A stretch of DNA of 64,000 nucleotides from Halomarinibacterium sp041392205 (GCA_041392205.1 JAWKMO010000008.1:62001-126000); one strand, 5' to 3'. Positions 34,301 through 44,008 are shown, counted from the stretch's first letter. The notes: generated by a model from the letters alone, not told the origin. Numbers and translations are program-made.

Positions 34301-37300
34301 ACCGTTGGGGTTTTTGTGGTTGGGGTACTACATTTAGATTGTATTGCTGTAACAACATGTTTTTTTGCCGAAACCAAAATGGCTTTTGGGCTACTAGGGA
34401 TGACATTTACTTTTTCTTGGTATGCTGAAGAACTGTTTTTACGGTGTTTCACGATCACATCCTCCAGAAAATCCACATACTCTAATTGTTCTAGAAACTG
34501 AATTATTTTGCTTCGGTGAAAAGTAATGCCAAAGTTGATGCTGTTGGTTTCCTCAAACGCCCAAGGGGAAAGGTATTTTTTTATAGCTTCTTCCAGTTGA
34601 CTGGTATAATAGTTTTCATCATAGCCTTTATGGAACTTAACACCACAAGTAATTTCAATTTCTTCATAATCGGGGTTAATGATTTCGGCTGTAACAAAAA
34701 AAGTATTTAACTGGTTTATATACTCTTGAATTTCATTTCGCTTGGCAGTACTTAATCGCGGCTGGTAAATATCAAAAGCATTGTTGTTTACAATATCTGG
34801 AATCACCACCAAGTTTACCTTTCCTGGGGCATGATAGTTTTCACCTTGGGTATGGTTTAAGCATTTTACTTTATATACCTCTTTGAATTTTTGTAAAATA
34901 AGATGTTCATAATCCCATTGGTTTATAGCTCTGTCTCGATGGCGAATACGTTCACTTACCCTTTTGTAATAACTTTCATTACTTTCTTTAGGAGTTCCAC
35001 CAAAGGAAGTATACGGTTGTGAAACCTTTTTAATAAGTGCGTCGCGTTCAGTGAGTTTGCTAATTGTATTGGCAGGTAGCCCATTAACCAAATGAGAGAG
35101 GTCATTTTCCTGATTTAAAAAGGTAGCTGTACTTACTTGGGCATGAACATTTAGTACTTCGCAAAAGGCATCAAAATTTTTATTGGTTTTGGCTCGTAAC
35201 CAAACATAGCCCGAAGGAAGCAGGGTGTTATGGCTAGTGGCCTCCTTCGGGATGGTTACGGTCACAAGACCGGTTTTTAGGAAATTATGGGTTGTGTTTC
35301 CTAATAAATGATTGCTATCAAGATCGAACCATGAATTTTCTGAAAGTACCGCCCATTCTATTTTTTCAGGGAAAATATAGGCTTCGGCTAAAGGGTTTTC
35401 GGTACCTTCTAGCAATTGAAATAATATAGTTACCTGCTGAAGCGCTTCGGCATCTTCCAAACCAATGTATAATTCACCTCCTTTACAATAAGTAGGGACC
35501 AGGGTTTCCTCCGTTTCTGCATATCCAAAGGGATGTAAATGGAATAACTGAATGGCTTCTATGTGGGAAGTTTGGATGCCTTCTTTTATATTTCGTTCTT
35601 GGGAAGCAGTATAACTTAATTCAATCGATTCAATTAATGGAGTATAAGGTTCGTTGGGTAATAAAGTATCCTCTTCGTTCATTAATGCCAGAGCGTATAC
35701 TTTGGGATACAGGCTATGCAAAAAGGATTTGTTTAAGGATAGTTTTAATGGGCCGTTTTCCCCCGTTTTATAATTGGCATTGTTTGCCGAAAGATGGGTT
35801 TCGAAAAGAACACCGTTCTTTTGAAACAAGGTAAAATTAGAATTAACAGTTTTTACAACTTCTTCATCTTTTAGGGTGATGTTTACTGTAAAATAATCGT
35901 CGCCTGTAACGTAAACATTATTAGCCCCCGATTTTAAAGCTGTTGCTGGAATAGCCCCCGAAGGCTTACTATACACCTTTGTGGTTGGGTTATAGGTATG
36001 ATATAGTGTTTGATAATATAACTGGGGAGAAAGATTGAAATTATTGTCATCTCTTGTGTAGGCAGCATAATGGTCTTTAAAGCTATTGGGGGTGTTTAAC
36101 CAAACGGCATCCAGCTTTACATTACTCCATTTTTTCTGAAACAATTCTTCATAGTCTACATAAAAGGAAGACCGTTCCAGCGGTTGCGTTCCGAAAGGGA
36201 AAAAGGGTTTGTTGGATGTTAATGCTCCCACATCATTTTTTAAAGAAAGAGAGGTAACACCCTCCACTTTAACATCTATTTTTACAATTTCCAGGGTATT
36301 TTCCAATAAGGCTGTGTAACATTGATAACCAGCTTCATAGGTAGGAGTTTCGGTTTTAATCTGAAAGAGGAATAAGGGTTCGGAAGTAGGGTAATTCCCT
36401 TCATGAATTTTCTTATTGTAGGGAACAATCGCATCTTCTGTTTTGTCAATTTCTATGGAAAGTGTCAGTTTTTTTCCTGAAACAGCACTTGTAAATCCAC
36501 TTTCAATATTTAATGAAGCATAAAAAGGGCCTAACCAAGCTTTTTCTCCCGTGGCATAAATTTCGATGCATGGTAAAGTTTGAGCAAGGTTAAAAGAGGA
36601 AATATTTTTTTTGAAGGTATATTCTAATTTTACCAATCTTCGTCCTTCCTTTAACGCAAGAGTTGGAGCCGCAATAGCAAAACCCAGAGTAGCCGTAGGA
36701 AGTGTTATTTCAGCATCATGATGACTAGGAAACCCAAATGGCAACCAAGTATCTCCTTCTTCCAGCGGTTCTTCTAGTCCGTCTTTGGTATTAATAGCTG
36801 GAGCGGCATAAATTCCATGAGTTTCTTCAGGGTTAAGTGGGTTCTTTTTTCGATGATGATAGATACTTTTAAGCGAAGCTATTTTTGCTTTATTGAATAC
36901 ACGTTCTTCGTTTAAAGCGTATTGCATTTTTTTTCCGCTGGCATCTTTTCCAGCATCTACTACTGTTCCTTCATCAACAAAGGCTTTTTCAGCATTTTTG
37001 GCCAATTCAAAAAGAATATGTACCTGATCTTCCACAGCGGCTTGTTTGTCTATTTGAAGAATTTTTTCGTAATAGAAATCTAAGTGTCTCTTAGTAATAC
37101 CATTGATTCTCTTTTTTGTGATTTCCAACAGTTTCAGAAATGCTACAAACAAGGTAAGATGAGGAGTGAGATGGTTGTTTTTTTCTATTTCAGAAACAAA
37201 AGCAGCAATGTTTTCTTTTTCGACAAAAAAGGATTCCCAATCTCCAGAGGGAATGGTGTCACTAGTAGTATTAAAGTAGTTTACTTCTTTAGCAAAATTG

Positions 37301-37437
37301 AAGGCAAACGCCATCCACTCGGCGATCGAAAAATCATTCAGATTAAAATTGGATGGCAATAGTGCCTTTTTCAATCGTTGCGACTGTTCGGTGCCCGAGT
37401 GAAGGGTTAAAAAGCTATGATCGCATTTCTTTGCCAT
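34288..37437 (-). CDS. eCIS baseplate J-like wedge protein (Pvc11/Afp11-like)
   Basis: 1049 residues. The baseplate-J hallmark is in the C-terminal third: YYKRVSERIRHRDRAINQWDYEHLIL and the following VKCLNHTQG. N-terminal two thirds form an elaborated beta-rich region specific to eCIS. It connects the gp25-like protein and the Pvc12-like partner around the spike. The gp25-like gene stops three bases upstream of it and its own end overlaps Pvc12. Confidence 0.87.
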   Translation of the reverse strand: MAKKCDHSFLTLHSGTEQSQRLKKALLPSNFNLNDFSIAEWMAFAFNFAKEVNYFNTTSDTIPSGDWESFFVEKENIAAFVSEIEKNNHLTPHLTLFVAFLKLLEITKKRINGITKRHLDFYYEKILQIDKQAAVEDQVHILFELAKNAEKAFVDEGTVVDAGKDASGKKMQYALNEERVFNKAKIASLKSIYHHRKKNPLNPEETHGIYAAPAINTKDGLEEPLEEGDTWLPFGFPSHHDAEITLPTATLGFAIAAPTLALKEGRRLVKLEYTFKKNISSFNLAQTLPCIEIYATGEKAWLGPFYASLNIESGFTSAVSGKKLTLSIEIDKTEDAIVPYNKKIHEGNYPTSEPLFLFQIKTETPTYEAGYQCYTALLENTLEIVKIDVKVEGVTSLSLKNDVGALTSNKPFFPFGTQPLERSSFYVDYEELFQKKWSNVKLDAVWLNTPNSFKDHYAAYTRDDNNFNLSPQLYYQTLYHTYNPTTKVYSKPSGAIPATALKSGANNVYVTGDDYFTVNITLKDEEVVKTVNSNFTLFQKNGVLFETHLSANNANYKTGENGPLKLSLNKSFLHSLYPKVYALALMNEEDTLLPNEPYTPLIESIELSYTASQERNIKEGIQTSHIEAIQLFHLHPFGYAETEETLVPTYCKGGELYIGLEDAEALQQVTILFQLLEGTENPLAEAYIFPEKIEWAVLSENSWFDLDSNHLLGNTTHNFLKTGLVTVTIPKEATSHNTLLPSGYVWLRAKTNKNFDAFCEVLNVHAQVSTATFLNQENDLSHLVNGLPANTISKLTERDALIKKVSQPYTSFGGTPKESNESYYKRVSERIRHRDRAINQWDYEHLILQKFKEVYKVKCLNHTQGENYHAPGKVNLVVIPDIVNNNAFDIYQPRLSTAKRNEIQEYINQLNTFFVTAEIINPDYEEIEITCGVKFHKGYDENYYTSQLEEAIKKYLSPWAFEETNSINFGITFHRSKIIQFLEQLEYVDFLEDVIVKHRKNSSSAYQEKVNVIPSSPKAILVSAKKHVVTAIQSKCSTPTTKTPTVCLP

Positions 37438-37440
37438 AAT

Positions 37441-37851
37441 TTATAATTCGGTGCCTTCTTTTTTATAAAATGGAAAAACCATATTTCCTCTGGAATTGGT
37501 AATCCTAACGATATATTCAATTTCAATTTGAATAATTCCAGCCATTTCTTCTGAATCGTCTAAGGTTATTTTTTTTGCATCTATCCTAGGTTCGTGATAG
37601 AGGATAGCTGTTTTTATTAGGTCTTTGATATATGTTTTAAGCGTAATATCCAATGGCTGAAAGAGAAGTTCTTCCAGATTACAACCATAATTAGGCACCA
37701 TAATACGTTCTCCCAACCTTGTAGAAAGTAGGATGTGCAAACTTTTGTTGATGTCCTCTACATTGGCCGTAGTCACCAACGCTCCCATTTTCTTATCAAA
37801 ATGAGGAGGGAAACTCCAACCTTCGCCTAAAAAATCAAATTCTTCGTACAT
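37441..37851 (-). CDS. gp25/GPW-family baseplate wedge protein (Pvc9-like)
   Basis: 136 residues. It matches the T4 gp25 lysozyme-like fold in sequence pattern: NINKSLHILLSTRLGERIMVPNYGCNLEELLFQP, with the EPR motif region present as HEPRIDAKKI. In contractile systems this protein joins the baseplate to the first sheath ring. Three bases separate it from the PAAR gene and from the baseplate J gene. Confidence 0.9.
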   Translation of the reverse strand: MYEEFDFLGEGWSFPPHFDKKMGALVTTANVEDINKSLHILLSTRLGERIMVPNYGCNLEELLFQPLDITLKTYIKDLIKTAILYHEPRIDAKKITLDDSEEMAGIIQIEIEYIVRITNSRGNMVFPFYKKEGTEL

Positions 37852-37854
37852 TTT

Positions 37855-38148
37855 TTATCCTATTAAAACGGTAAATTCTCCTAATACAATGGTGCCTCCA
37901 TGAGCCGTGCTGTCTCCTAGTCGTGCTGCGGGCATTCCTCCAATTAATACAGAGGATGATCCCATAATAATACTGTCTGGTGGTCCGGTACAAGTTGCCA
38001 TATCACCTACCCGCGCTGCAGGCATTCCACCAATAAGAACGGTGGGTTCTCCTGCGGGTAAAATAGGTCCCCCCACGTGGGGAACCCCTCCTGGGTTTAC
38101 CATTGGGCAAACATGCATATCGTTAATTCGTGCGGCAGGTGCTCCCAT
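37855..38148 (-). CDS. PAAR-domain spike tip protein
   Basis: 97 residues made of PAAR repeats (GGPILPAGEPTVLIGGMPAARVGD, then GGMPAARLGDSTAHGG). Conserved His and Cys (MHVCP, DMATC, STAHGG) bind the zinc that sharpens the cone capping the VgrG-like spike. Length and repeat pattern are typical. It sits three bases after the spike gene. Confidence 0.94.
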   Translation of the reverse strand: MGAPAARINDMHVCPMVNPGGVPHVGGPILPAGEPTVLIGGMPAARVGDMATCTGPPDSIIMGSSSVLIGGMPAARLGDSTAHGGTIVLGEFTVLIG

Positions 38149-38151
38149 AGT

Positions 38152-39897
38152 TTAGTTGATTTGTACCAATGATCCTTTTACTACCGCCACAGCACTTGTG
38201 GAAACTTCCGCTCCAGCGCTACCTTCGGCTTTAAATTGGGCATTGGCTTTTATGTTTACATTGGTTCCTTCCAAATTGAGATCTCCCGTGGCTTTAATAC
38301 TAAAATCACCCGTGGTTTCTAACACAACACCACTGCTGTCTAGGGTAAACACATTGGAGTTTTCATCTTCAATCACAATAGTCCCTGCATCTTCATCTAA
38401 AGTGATTTTCTTTCCTGCAGGGGTTTCAATGGCAATGGATTTTTTTTCGTCATTGAACAAGATTTTCATTTCACTACGGGTAAAAAATCCTTTTTCGTGA
38501 TTATCGTCGCTTGCTACAATGGGTGCCGGTTTGGCACTACTATGAAGCATTCCGAGAACGACAGCATGGTTGGGATCATCATTAATAAAGCCTATGATAA
38601 CCTCATCTCCAATTTCAGGACGGAAATACGCTCCACGGTTTTCACCTGCATCCAGTGAAGCTACTCTTGCCCAAATTCCTTGCTCTTCATTATTTACAAT
38701 GGGCAGTTTTACTAAAATTCGTTCTTCCCCATTGGGATCTTCCTCTAATTGTGAAACCACACCAATTTGCAGTCCATTAACGGCTGGAAGCAATCCCGCA
38801 GCAGGTTGAGGATTTATGTCATACGTTTCGCTAAACCATTCTGGATTTAAGCCAAATTGAGCATCAATAGTCCAATTACCATCGGTTATTTGATGGTGAA
38901 CACCGCTTATAAATACCTTACCGTTAAAACGATCCCCGACGCCTTCCAACTTGATAAGGGTTCCTGGTTTTACAGGAGCAATTCCTTGAAATTTAATAGT
39001 ACCCCGAGTTTTTGCCATTTGCTGAAAGAGGGCTTTGGCATTGCTCCAGCTTTGCAGCAATGTGGAATTGGTATTGGCACCATGTTTTAGTTCTAAATTT
39101 TCTAAACCAATAATTTCTGAAAGCGTAGAAGCATCCAAATTTCCGTTGAGTGAGACTCCTGGATCGGTAGCTTCGGTTTCTACCAATTCTTGATCGGCAG
39201 GATTCCAACTATAGGAAGTAATGGTCGAAAATTGATTGCGAGCATCTATTTCGGCATCGAAACTTAACAAGGAAGCGCCAAACGTAACGGTTTCCACTTC
39301 TTCTTGTGTAAAGTTGGGTTTTGAAATAGTAATTTTTCCATCGTCTACGGTAGCTATTTTGCCATTGGCTTGGGCGCGAGTTAACATAAAATCCCAGTCG
39401 GAAGCATTAAATTGAACCAATTCTGGATGCGTATAGTTGGTACTTTCTACTTCATTTTCGAGGCGGTATTTTGCGATTATTTCTTCGGCAATTTCGGCAT
39501 CGGTGCTTTCGTAATAGTAAGCACTTTTTCTACCTACGGTCATTTTTACCGATTTATCCCTGCATTCTACCACCAGTACGGAAGCATTTTCTCGTATTTT
39601 AAGCGAATGTTTAATAATGATTCCTTTAAAAATAGTTTCCTCGTCATTGTGATAGCCTGCTTTTATTTCAATTTCCTTTCCGGGAAGTAGCAAGTCTTCA
39701 TTACTCAATTTAAAATCTTGTTGCGAAGCTTCGCCATCAAAAAAGACGAGTTGCGCAAAAGGAATTCGGTTTACCTCTTTTTCTACGGTAATGTTTTTTA
39801 CTTGATATACAGCCGAAAGCGCTTCTCCCTCCACCAATACAGTAAAAGTGGCAAGATCTGCACTTTGAGGGGTTTGTATGGTTCGGCTATTGTTCAT
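38152..39897 (-). CDS. VgrG-like spike protein of the eCIS (Pvc8-like)
   Basis: 581 residues. N-terminal gp27-like hub (about 1-360), an OB-fold gp5-type domain near 370-460 (IGVVSQLEEDPNGEERILVKLP, YFRPEIGDEVIIGFINDDP), and a C-terminal beta-helix (EDENSNVFTLDSSGVVLETTGDFSIKATG). No lysozyme domain and no C-terminal effector extension, so toxin delivery does not use this protein as carrier. One base separates it from the LysM gene. Confidence 0.93.
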   Translation of the reverse strand: MNNSRTIQTPQSADLATFTVLVEGEALSAVYQVKNITVEKEVNRIPFAQLVFFDGEASQQDFKLSNEDLLLPGKEIEIKAGYHNDEETIFKGIIIKHSLKIRENASVLVVECRDKSVKMTVGRKSAYYYESTDAEIAEEIIAKYRLENEVESTNYTHPELVQFNASDWDFMLTRAQANGKIATVDDGKITISKPNFTQEEVETVTFGASLLSFDAEIDARNQFSTITSYSWNPADQELVETEATDPGVSLNGNLDASTLSEIIGLENLELKHGANTNSTLLQSWSNAKALFQQMAKTRGTIKFQGIAPVKPGTLIKLEGVGDRFNGKVFISGVHHQITDGNWTIDAQFGLNPEWFSETYDINPQPAAGLLPAVNGLQIGVVSQLEEDPNGEERILVKLPIVNNEEQGIWARVASLDAGENRGAYFRPEIGDEVIIGFINDDPNHAVVLGMLHSSAKPAPIVASDDNHEKGFFTRSEMKILFNDEKKSIAIETPAGKKITLDEDAGTIVIEDENSNVFTLDSSGVVLETTGDFSIKATGDLNLEGTNVNIKANAQFKAEGSAGAEVSTSAVAVVKGSLVQIN

Positions 39898-39898
39898 T

Positions 39899-40588
39899 TT
39901 AAGATACTTTTTCGATAGGAGGAAACATAATTTTTTGCCCTACTTCCAATTTTCTAAACTGGCTTAAATTATTCGCTTTAGCTACCTCCAAATAATATTT
40001 GGAATCGCCATAAATTTTGAAAGCCATTAAAGGGAGTGTATCGCCCTGATTTACAACTCTAATGTGGGTTAAATCGGGAGAGTTATTATTTTCCTTAGCA
40101 ACCCTTAAATCGTCTTCTACAGAGCCTTTAAACTTCGTTTTTGCTACCGCTCGTAAAGGTGTTCCATCACTTCCAAAGAGTTTAAACTCTATGGACATTT
40201 CCAGTAAGGTTCCCTTAAAAAGAAGAGTTCCCCAACCAATCATCACATAATTGGGTTTATGCTCATCGCCGCTATAATCAAAAACAATTTTTTTGAACTT
40301 TTCAAGATCATCAATAATCCCATCTCCAGAGGCATTGTCCTGACCTTTAATAACACCTGTTCTATCAAAAAGGAAATCGAGTTCAAAATCTTCTGGTGGT
40401 GTGCGCACAAATTTGGGCATCGTCGCGCTCGTACCTTGTCCTTGGGCTTCGGTGTATTCCACTTTATACTTAAAAGTGTATTTTTCAGGATTTAAGAGAG
40501 TAGAAAATTCTCCATCGCCTACCTTTTGGGTAAACTTTTCGTCTTTGTATCCTGTAACTTTCAGTTTTTTAAGTTCTCCAGTACTCAT
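39899..40588 (-). CDS. LysM-domain eCIS protein (Pvc7/gp53-like)
   Basis: 229 residues. The N-terminal domain (about 10-165, FSTLLNPEKYTFKYKVEY, ELDFLFDRTGV) is the tube-adaptor fold found in contractile tails; the C-terminal LysM domain (about 175-225) begins VVNQGDTLPLMAFKIYGD. In phage and eCIS the equivalent protein links tube and spike. Start overlaps the stop of the 53-residue gene (TAATG). Confidence 0.9.
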   Translation of the reverse strand: MSTGELKKLKVTGYKDEKFTQKVGDGEFSTLLNPEKYTFKYKVEYTEAQGQGTSATMPKFVRTPPEDFELDFLFDRTGVIKGQDNASGDGIIDDLEKFKKIVFDYSGDEHKPNYVMIGWGTLLFKGTLLEMSIEFKLFGSDGTPLRAVAKTKFKGSVEDDLRVAKENNNSPDLTHIRVVNQGDTLPLMAFKIYGDSKYYLEVAKANNLSQFRKLEVGQKIMFPPIEKVS

Positions 40589-40749
40589 TATCGTTCTTTT
40601 TTACGACGTTCTATTTGAGCCATTTGCTCCAAGCACATTTCTATCACATTGGCTTCTTTGCCTCCCGATTGTTTATCTTGAGAGGCATTTGTTTGCCCCG
40701 CATCGTTCACATTAATTTTTATATGTAACTCTTTAATTTCGATAGGCAT
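40588..40749 (-). CDS. 53-residue DUF5908-like eCIS protein
   Basis: A short gene that length filters would miss. It begins MPIEIKELHIKINV and ends in a Lys/Arg-rich helix (QMAQIERRKKER). Small proteins of this type (DUF5908) are recurrent in eCIS loci between the tube and LysM genes, which is its position here. The ATG follows one base after the stop of tube protein 2, and its stop overlaps the LysM start (TAATG). No indel is needed to read it. Role unknown. Confidence 0.75.
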   Translation of the reverse strand: MPIEIKELHIKINVNDAGQTNASQDKQSGGKEANVIEMCLEQMAQIERRKKER

Positions 40750-40750
40750 A

Positions 40751-41177
40751 TTATACGAGTGTAAAGTAGTTATAGGCTAATTCTATAGTCTCGATGGCTA
40801 TTTTATTTTCTTCGGCATTGAGGTCACTTACATTCCATTTTACAGGATAGGCGTGTACCACATTCCATGTTACCAGAGGTTCATGTTCTTCATTAAAGCA
40901 ATTTCACGAGTAGATTGCAGGTTGAAGTGAAAACTTAAATAACGTCAACACCAATCGATTAGTTTGAATCTGAAACCATCCCCGCTTGAGAACCAAGTTG
41001 GGAAATTTAGTTCTTACCGAAAATTATGCTTAAGCCTATTTTCCCCGCCTTCGACCAATTCTTCGGTTTCAATATCTACGGAAAGCCTACTACCGATTGA
41101 AATTGCACATCGGAATCTTGTGAGAAATCCGTTAAATTCAACCTTAAAATGAAAACTTACGGATATTGAGTTGCCAT
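40751..41177 (-). CDS. eCIS tail tube protein 2 (frame broken by indels in this sequence)
   Basis: Read on the - strand with single-base corrections, it encodes roughly 140 residues: start MATQYPVSFHFKVEFNG, then SVDIETEELVEGGE, KFPNLVLKRG, HAYPVKW, and the end IAIETIELAYNYFTLV. This is the Hcp/tube fold family of phage T4-type tails (Pvc5-like). No frame stays open throughout: shifts are needed near 41160, 41120, 41080, 41020, 40950 and beyond, several at homopolymers that are one base short. Overlaps tube protein 1 (TAATG) and is followed by the DUF5908-like gene. Type is given as CDS because the gene is probably intact in the organism. Confidence 0.8.
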
Positions 41178-41615
41178 TAATCTAGGTTTTGAATAGTGAG
41201 ACAACTGGTATTGCTACTTCCATAGATTCTATAGCAGTTTCATTAGCTGTCGCCTTTCAAATCGGTAGATTGTACCTTAGTGGGAACGCATTTTTTACTT
41301 TCCAAACGACCACAGGCTCGTGTTCTTCGTTGAACATTTTAATGGTAATATCACGACACTCAATAGTGTTGAGTTTAACAGTGTTCCACCATTTGTAATA
41401 CTCGTTGTCGTTTTTAAAAGTGCCACGCTTCCAAAGTAATATTGCTAAATTTTTGTCATCCCGAGCATTTTTATTTTGCTGTATTCTGGGCTTGCACCTT
41501 GACAGTACTCGATCAATTCGGTTTCTACATCCAGTCCGAAACTTCGGTAAAACCTATGTTGTTCCTCCCCAGTCTACCGAAAGTGAAACTTTACTAATGG
41601 ATATGTTTCGGCCAT
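41177..41615 (-). CDS. eCIS tail tube protein 1 (frame broken by indels in this sequence)
   Basis: Corrected reading on the - strand: start MAETYPLVKFHF, then VDWGGT, GFTEVSGLDVETELIEY, QGASPEYSKIKM, NDNEYYKWWNTVKLNTIE, NEEHEPVVVWKVKNAFP, and the end IQNLD. It is the standard inner-tube protein (Pvc1-like). The length (~439 bases, ~145 residues) is right for the family, but at least seven one-base shifts interrupt it, such as one T missing near 41580 and one A missing near 41560. Three separate in-frame blocks with high family match argue for consensus error rather than decay. Confidence 0.82.
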
Positions 41616-41657
41616 TGTTTTTAAATATTTATTGATTATTGTATAATGTCTAAAAAT

Positions 41658-43125
41658 CTAAAATCTAAAATCTAAATCTTCAATCCTAAAGCTTCCTGCA
41701 TTTTGTGAAAACTTCAGAATAATAAATTCTGCAGGGCGTACTACAGCCGATTCCAATTTCAACATTCATTCTTCCTTCCAGAATGTCTAAAGCGGTCATA
41801 GTTTCGCCTAACCCTACACGTACAAAGAAGGCTTGTTCTGGCTTAGCTCCAGCCAAAGCTCCTGCTCGCCATTGTAGCGTTAAGAAATTTTCAATCATAG
41901 CGCGTACTTTTACCCAAGTATTTTTATCGTTGGGTTCAAAGACAAACTGTTCGGTTGCTTTTTTAATGGATTCTTCAGCCATATTGAAAAAGCGGCGTAC
42001 TGGCACATAGCGCCATTCGTTATCGTTTCCTGCCAGCGTTCTTGCTCCCCAAACCAAAATTCCTTTACCGGCAAACGAACGGATGGCATTAATGGATTTT
42101 CCAGAGGTGTGTATATTTAAATCTTCTTGTTGCTCGTGTGTAATATTAATGGTTGTAGCCATACAACTATTAACCGATTCATTAGCGGGAGCTTTCCAAA
42201 CCCCTCGATTACTATCTACTCGCGCACAAATTCCTGCTATAGCGGGAGAAGGAGTAAGGGTCACTGTTTTCTTTTCAATTTCAAGTTTTAATTGATTGTA
42301 CACGACCAAATCGAAGGCAGGATCTGTACTGTCTGCTAATAAATCTAAGGTAGCCGTGTCAAATGTTCCAGCAACGGTAGTAGGTGTTTCATCGGTAACA
42401 TCGTGGGAAATCACAATAGCAGACTCATTGTAAAAGTAGTTATACACTGTTTTTAAATAAGGGTGATATGCGGCTCCATATTTTAAAAGATCGGTACCAT
42501 TACCTAAGGTAGCACTGGCTCGTAAAGTAGCACTATCGTTATTATACATATCGATTAATGTAAAGCGATCGCCCAATTTTTGACTTTGGGTAAGGGCTCT
42601 ATTCATAAGAGTGTAGTAATTTGCTGCGGTTCCTATTCCTTTGGCATCTGGAAATACAAATAGAGTTGGTTCATCATAGGCTTCTACTGCATTTAAGCCG
42701 GTGGTGAGTTCGGTAAGGCTTACGGTTCCTGCACCCGTAACAAAATCATTTACTGAAACGACATAGCAAGGACCACCGCCATTGTCAAAATACATACGCA
42801 TGGCATAATGCATGACGTACGGACTGGTAGCTCCTACCGTAACGGTGATGTTTCTGTTTAAAACCACAGTAGGCGCTGCACTGTTAATGGTATCGTCGAT
42901 AGTTACTGTAATATTGGATTCGTTTTCCGATTTTCCAAAGTAGGATTCATACTCCAAAAGGGAAGTAATTCGGGTGGGGATGTTGGTTAGACTTTCCCCA
43001 TTTTTTTCTGCTTTTTCGGTATATCCAATAAATGCCGGAATAGCGGTTTCTACTTGCGCCACCGAGGGAGGAAAGACCGAAATCTCTTCTACATAGACGC
43101 CTGGCGTTTTATACGTTGTTGCCAT
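41658..43125 (-). CDS. Contractile sheath protein (C-terminus shifted by one base)
   Basis: Tail sheath of the eCIS: opening TYKTPGVYVEEISVFPPSVAQVETAIPAFIGYTE is the family signature. C-terminal half includes GILVWGARTLAGNDNEWRYVPVRRFFNMAEESI. The frame as read stops at 41686 with an atypical tail (IGCSTPCRIYY). Removing one base near 41748 restores the family tail AVVRPAEFIILKFSQ and moves the stop to 41658, so the coordinates given are for the corrected gene. A single sheath gene is present, not the three of Photorhabdus Pvc loci. Confidence 0.9.
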
Positions 43126-43135
43126 AATTTAAAAT

Positions 43136-44008
43136 TTAGTTAATAAAAATTTCTGAAATTGTTTTTATAATATTTCCACCGCCATCTTTTTCAAAAACAA
43201 GGCGATAGGGTTGGGCCGAAGGCCTTTCTTTACTGTCGAATGAGTAGCCAACAATTCCATTTTTAACTAATGGAAGCGTTGTTGGGTCTGTGGAATGTAT
43301 AAGGCTATTATCTATAGGGTTTATATAATTCCAAATGGTCAATCTATTTGCCATCTGAATTTTATAGATGGGAGCCGTATTTTGAATAGTTCCATCTCCG
43401 TTTAAGATATTTCGTGCATTTCCATCTATTATCGTGGTATCATCTCCAGCCATTTCTAAATGCACAACTGCAAAAAGCCCAATGCGTTCTTTTTCTGAAA
43501 TACTCTCAAAAAAACTTTCGTAAGTAGCCTGCGACATTATAAAATCCTCGATAGGATTCGTAGTGCTTTCTAAATCTATATAGGTAAAGCTTCCTCCTTC
43601 AGTACTTGGTTTTTTATTTGAAAAGAAATAAGGAATGCTAGGATTTGCCGCTACGGTGGAATAGTTTTCAAAGAAAGAGTCTGTTACATAAACTAAAAAC
43701 AAAACACTCTCTGTTTGTGCCAATGGAATATAAGGTTGAAAGATTCCACTACTGGGAGCAGTTTCTTGAGCACTAACAAAAAGTGAAATCCCGGAGGTAG
43801 TAGTTTTTAAAATTATTTTTTGCCCTTGAAGTTTTTGTCTTGTTTGTTCGGAAGGTAGTATTCTTAAAAAATTTTTGAAGTTATATTTTGAAAGTTGCCC
43901 CGCCTTTAAAGTTGGAGTATCGTCAAATGGTGTAGCACCATCATTCAAAAAGTAATGATGGTAGAGGTTGAAATCGAGCAGTTTTTTATAGATTATCTGA
44001 AAACTCAT
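43136..44008 (-). CDS. eCIS protein of unknown class between cap and sheath genes (candidate cap adaptor)
   Basis: 290 residues, no signal peptide, no membrane segments, no recognised motif. The sequence is beta-rich with an N-terminal helical start (SFQIIYKKLLDFNLYHHYFLNDG) and GYSFDSKERPSAQPYRLVFEKDGGG near the C-terminus. It stands 10 bases upstream of the sheath gene and five bases after the Pvc16-like gene. In the AlgoCIS particle of Algoriphagus extra cap-adaptor proteins sit at the same end of the particle; an equivalent role here is inference from position. Confidence 0.65.
   Translation of the reverse strand: MSFQIIYKKLLDFNLYHHYFLNDGATPFDDTPTLKAGQLSKYNFKNFLRILPSEQTRQKLQGQKIILKTTTSGISLFVSAQETAPSSGIFQPYIPLAQTESVLFLVYVTDSFFENYSTVAANPSIPYFFSNKKPSTEGGSFTYIDLESTTNPIEDFIMSQATYESFFESISEKERIGLFAVVHLEMAGDDTTIIDGNARNILNGDGTIQNTAPIYKIQMANRLTIWNYINPIDNSLIHSTDPTTLPLVKNGIVGYSFDSKERPSAQPYRLVFEKDGGGNIIKTISEIFIN

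Noticed and set aside
40964..41635. Short + strand frames across the tube-gene stretch
   Set aside because: Their products resemble nothing known; the same DNA read on the - strand with shifts gives two clear tube proteins, so the + strand frames are shadows.
41649..41672. Short tandem repeat of a seven-base unit after the sheath gene
   Set aside because: Three copies of a TTTTAGA-type unit at the gene junction; likely simple-sequence drift within the indel-rich stretch, with no clear function.
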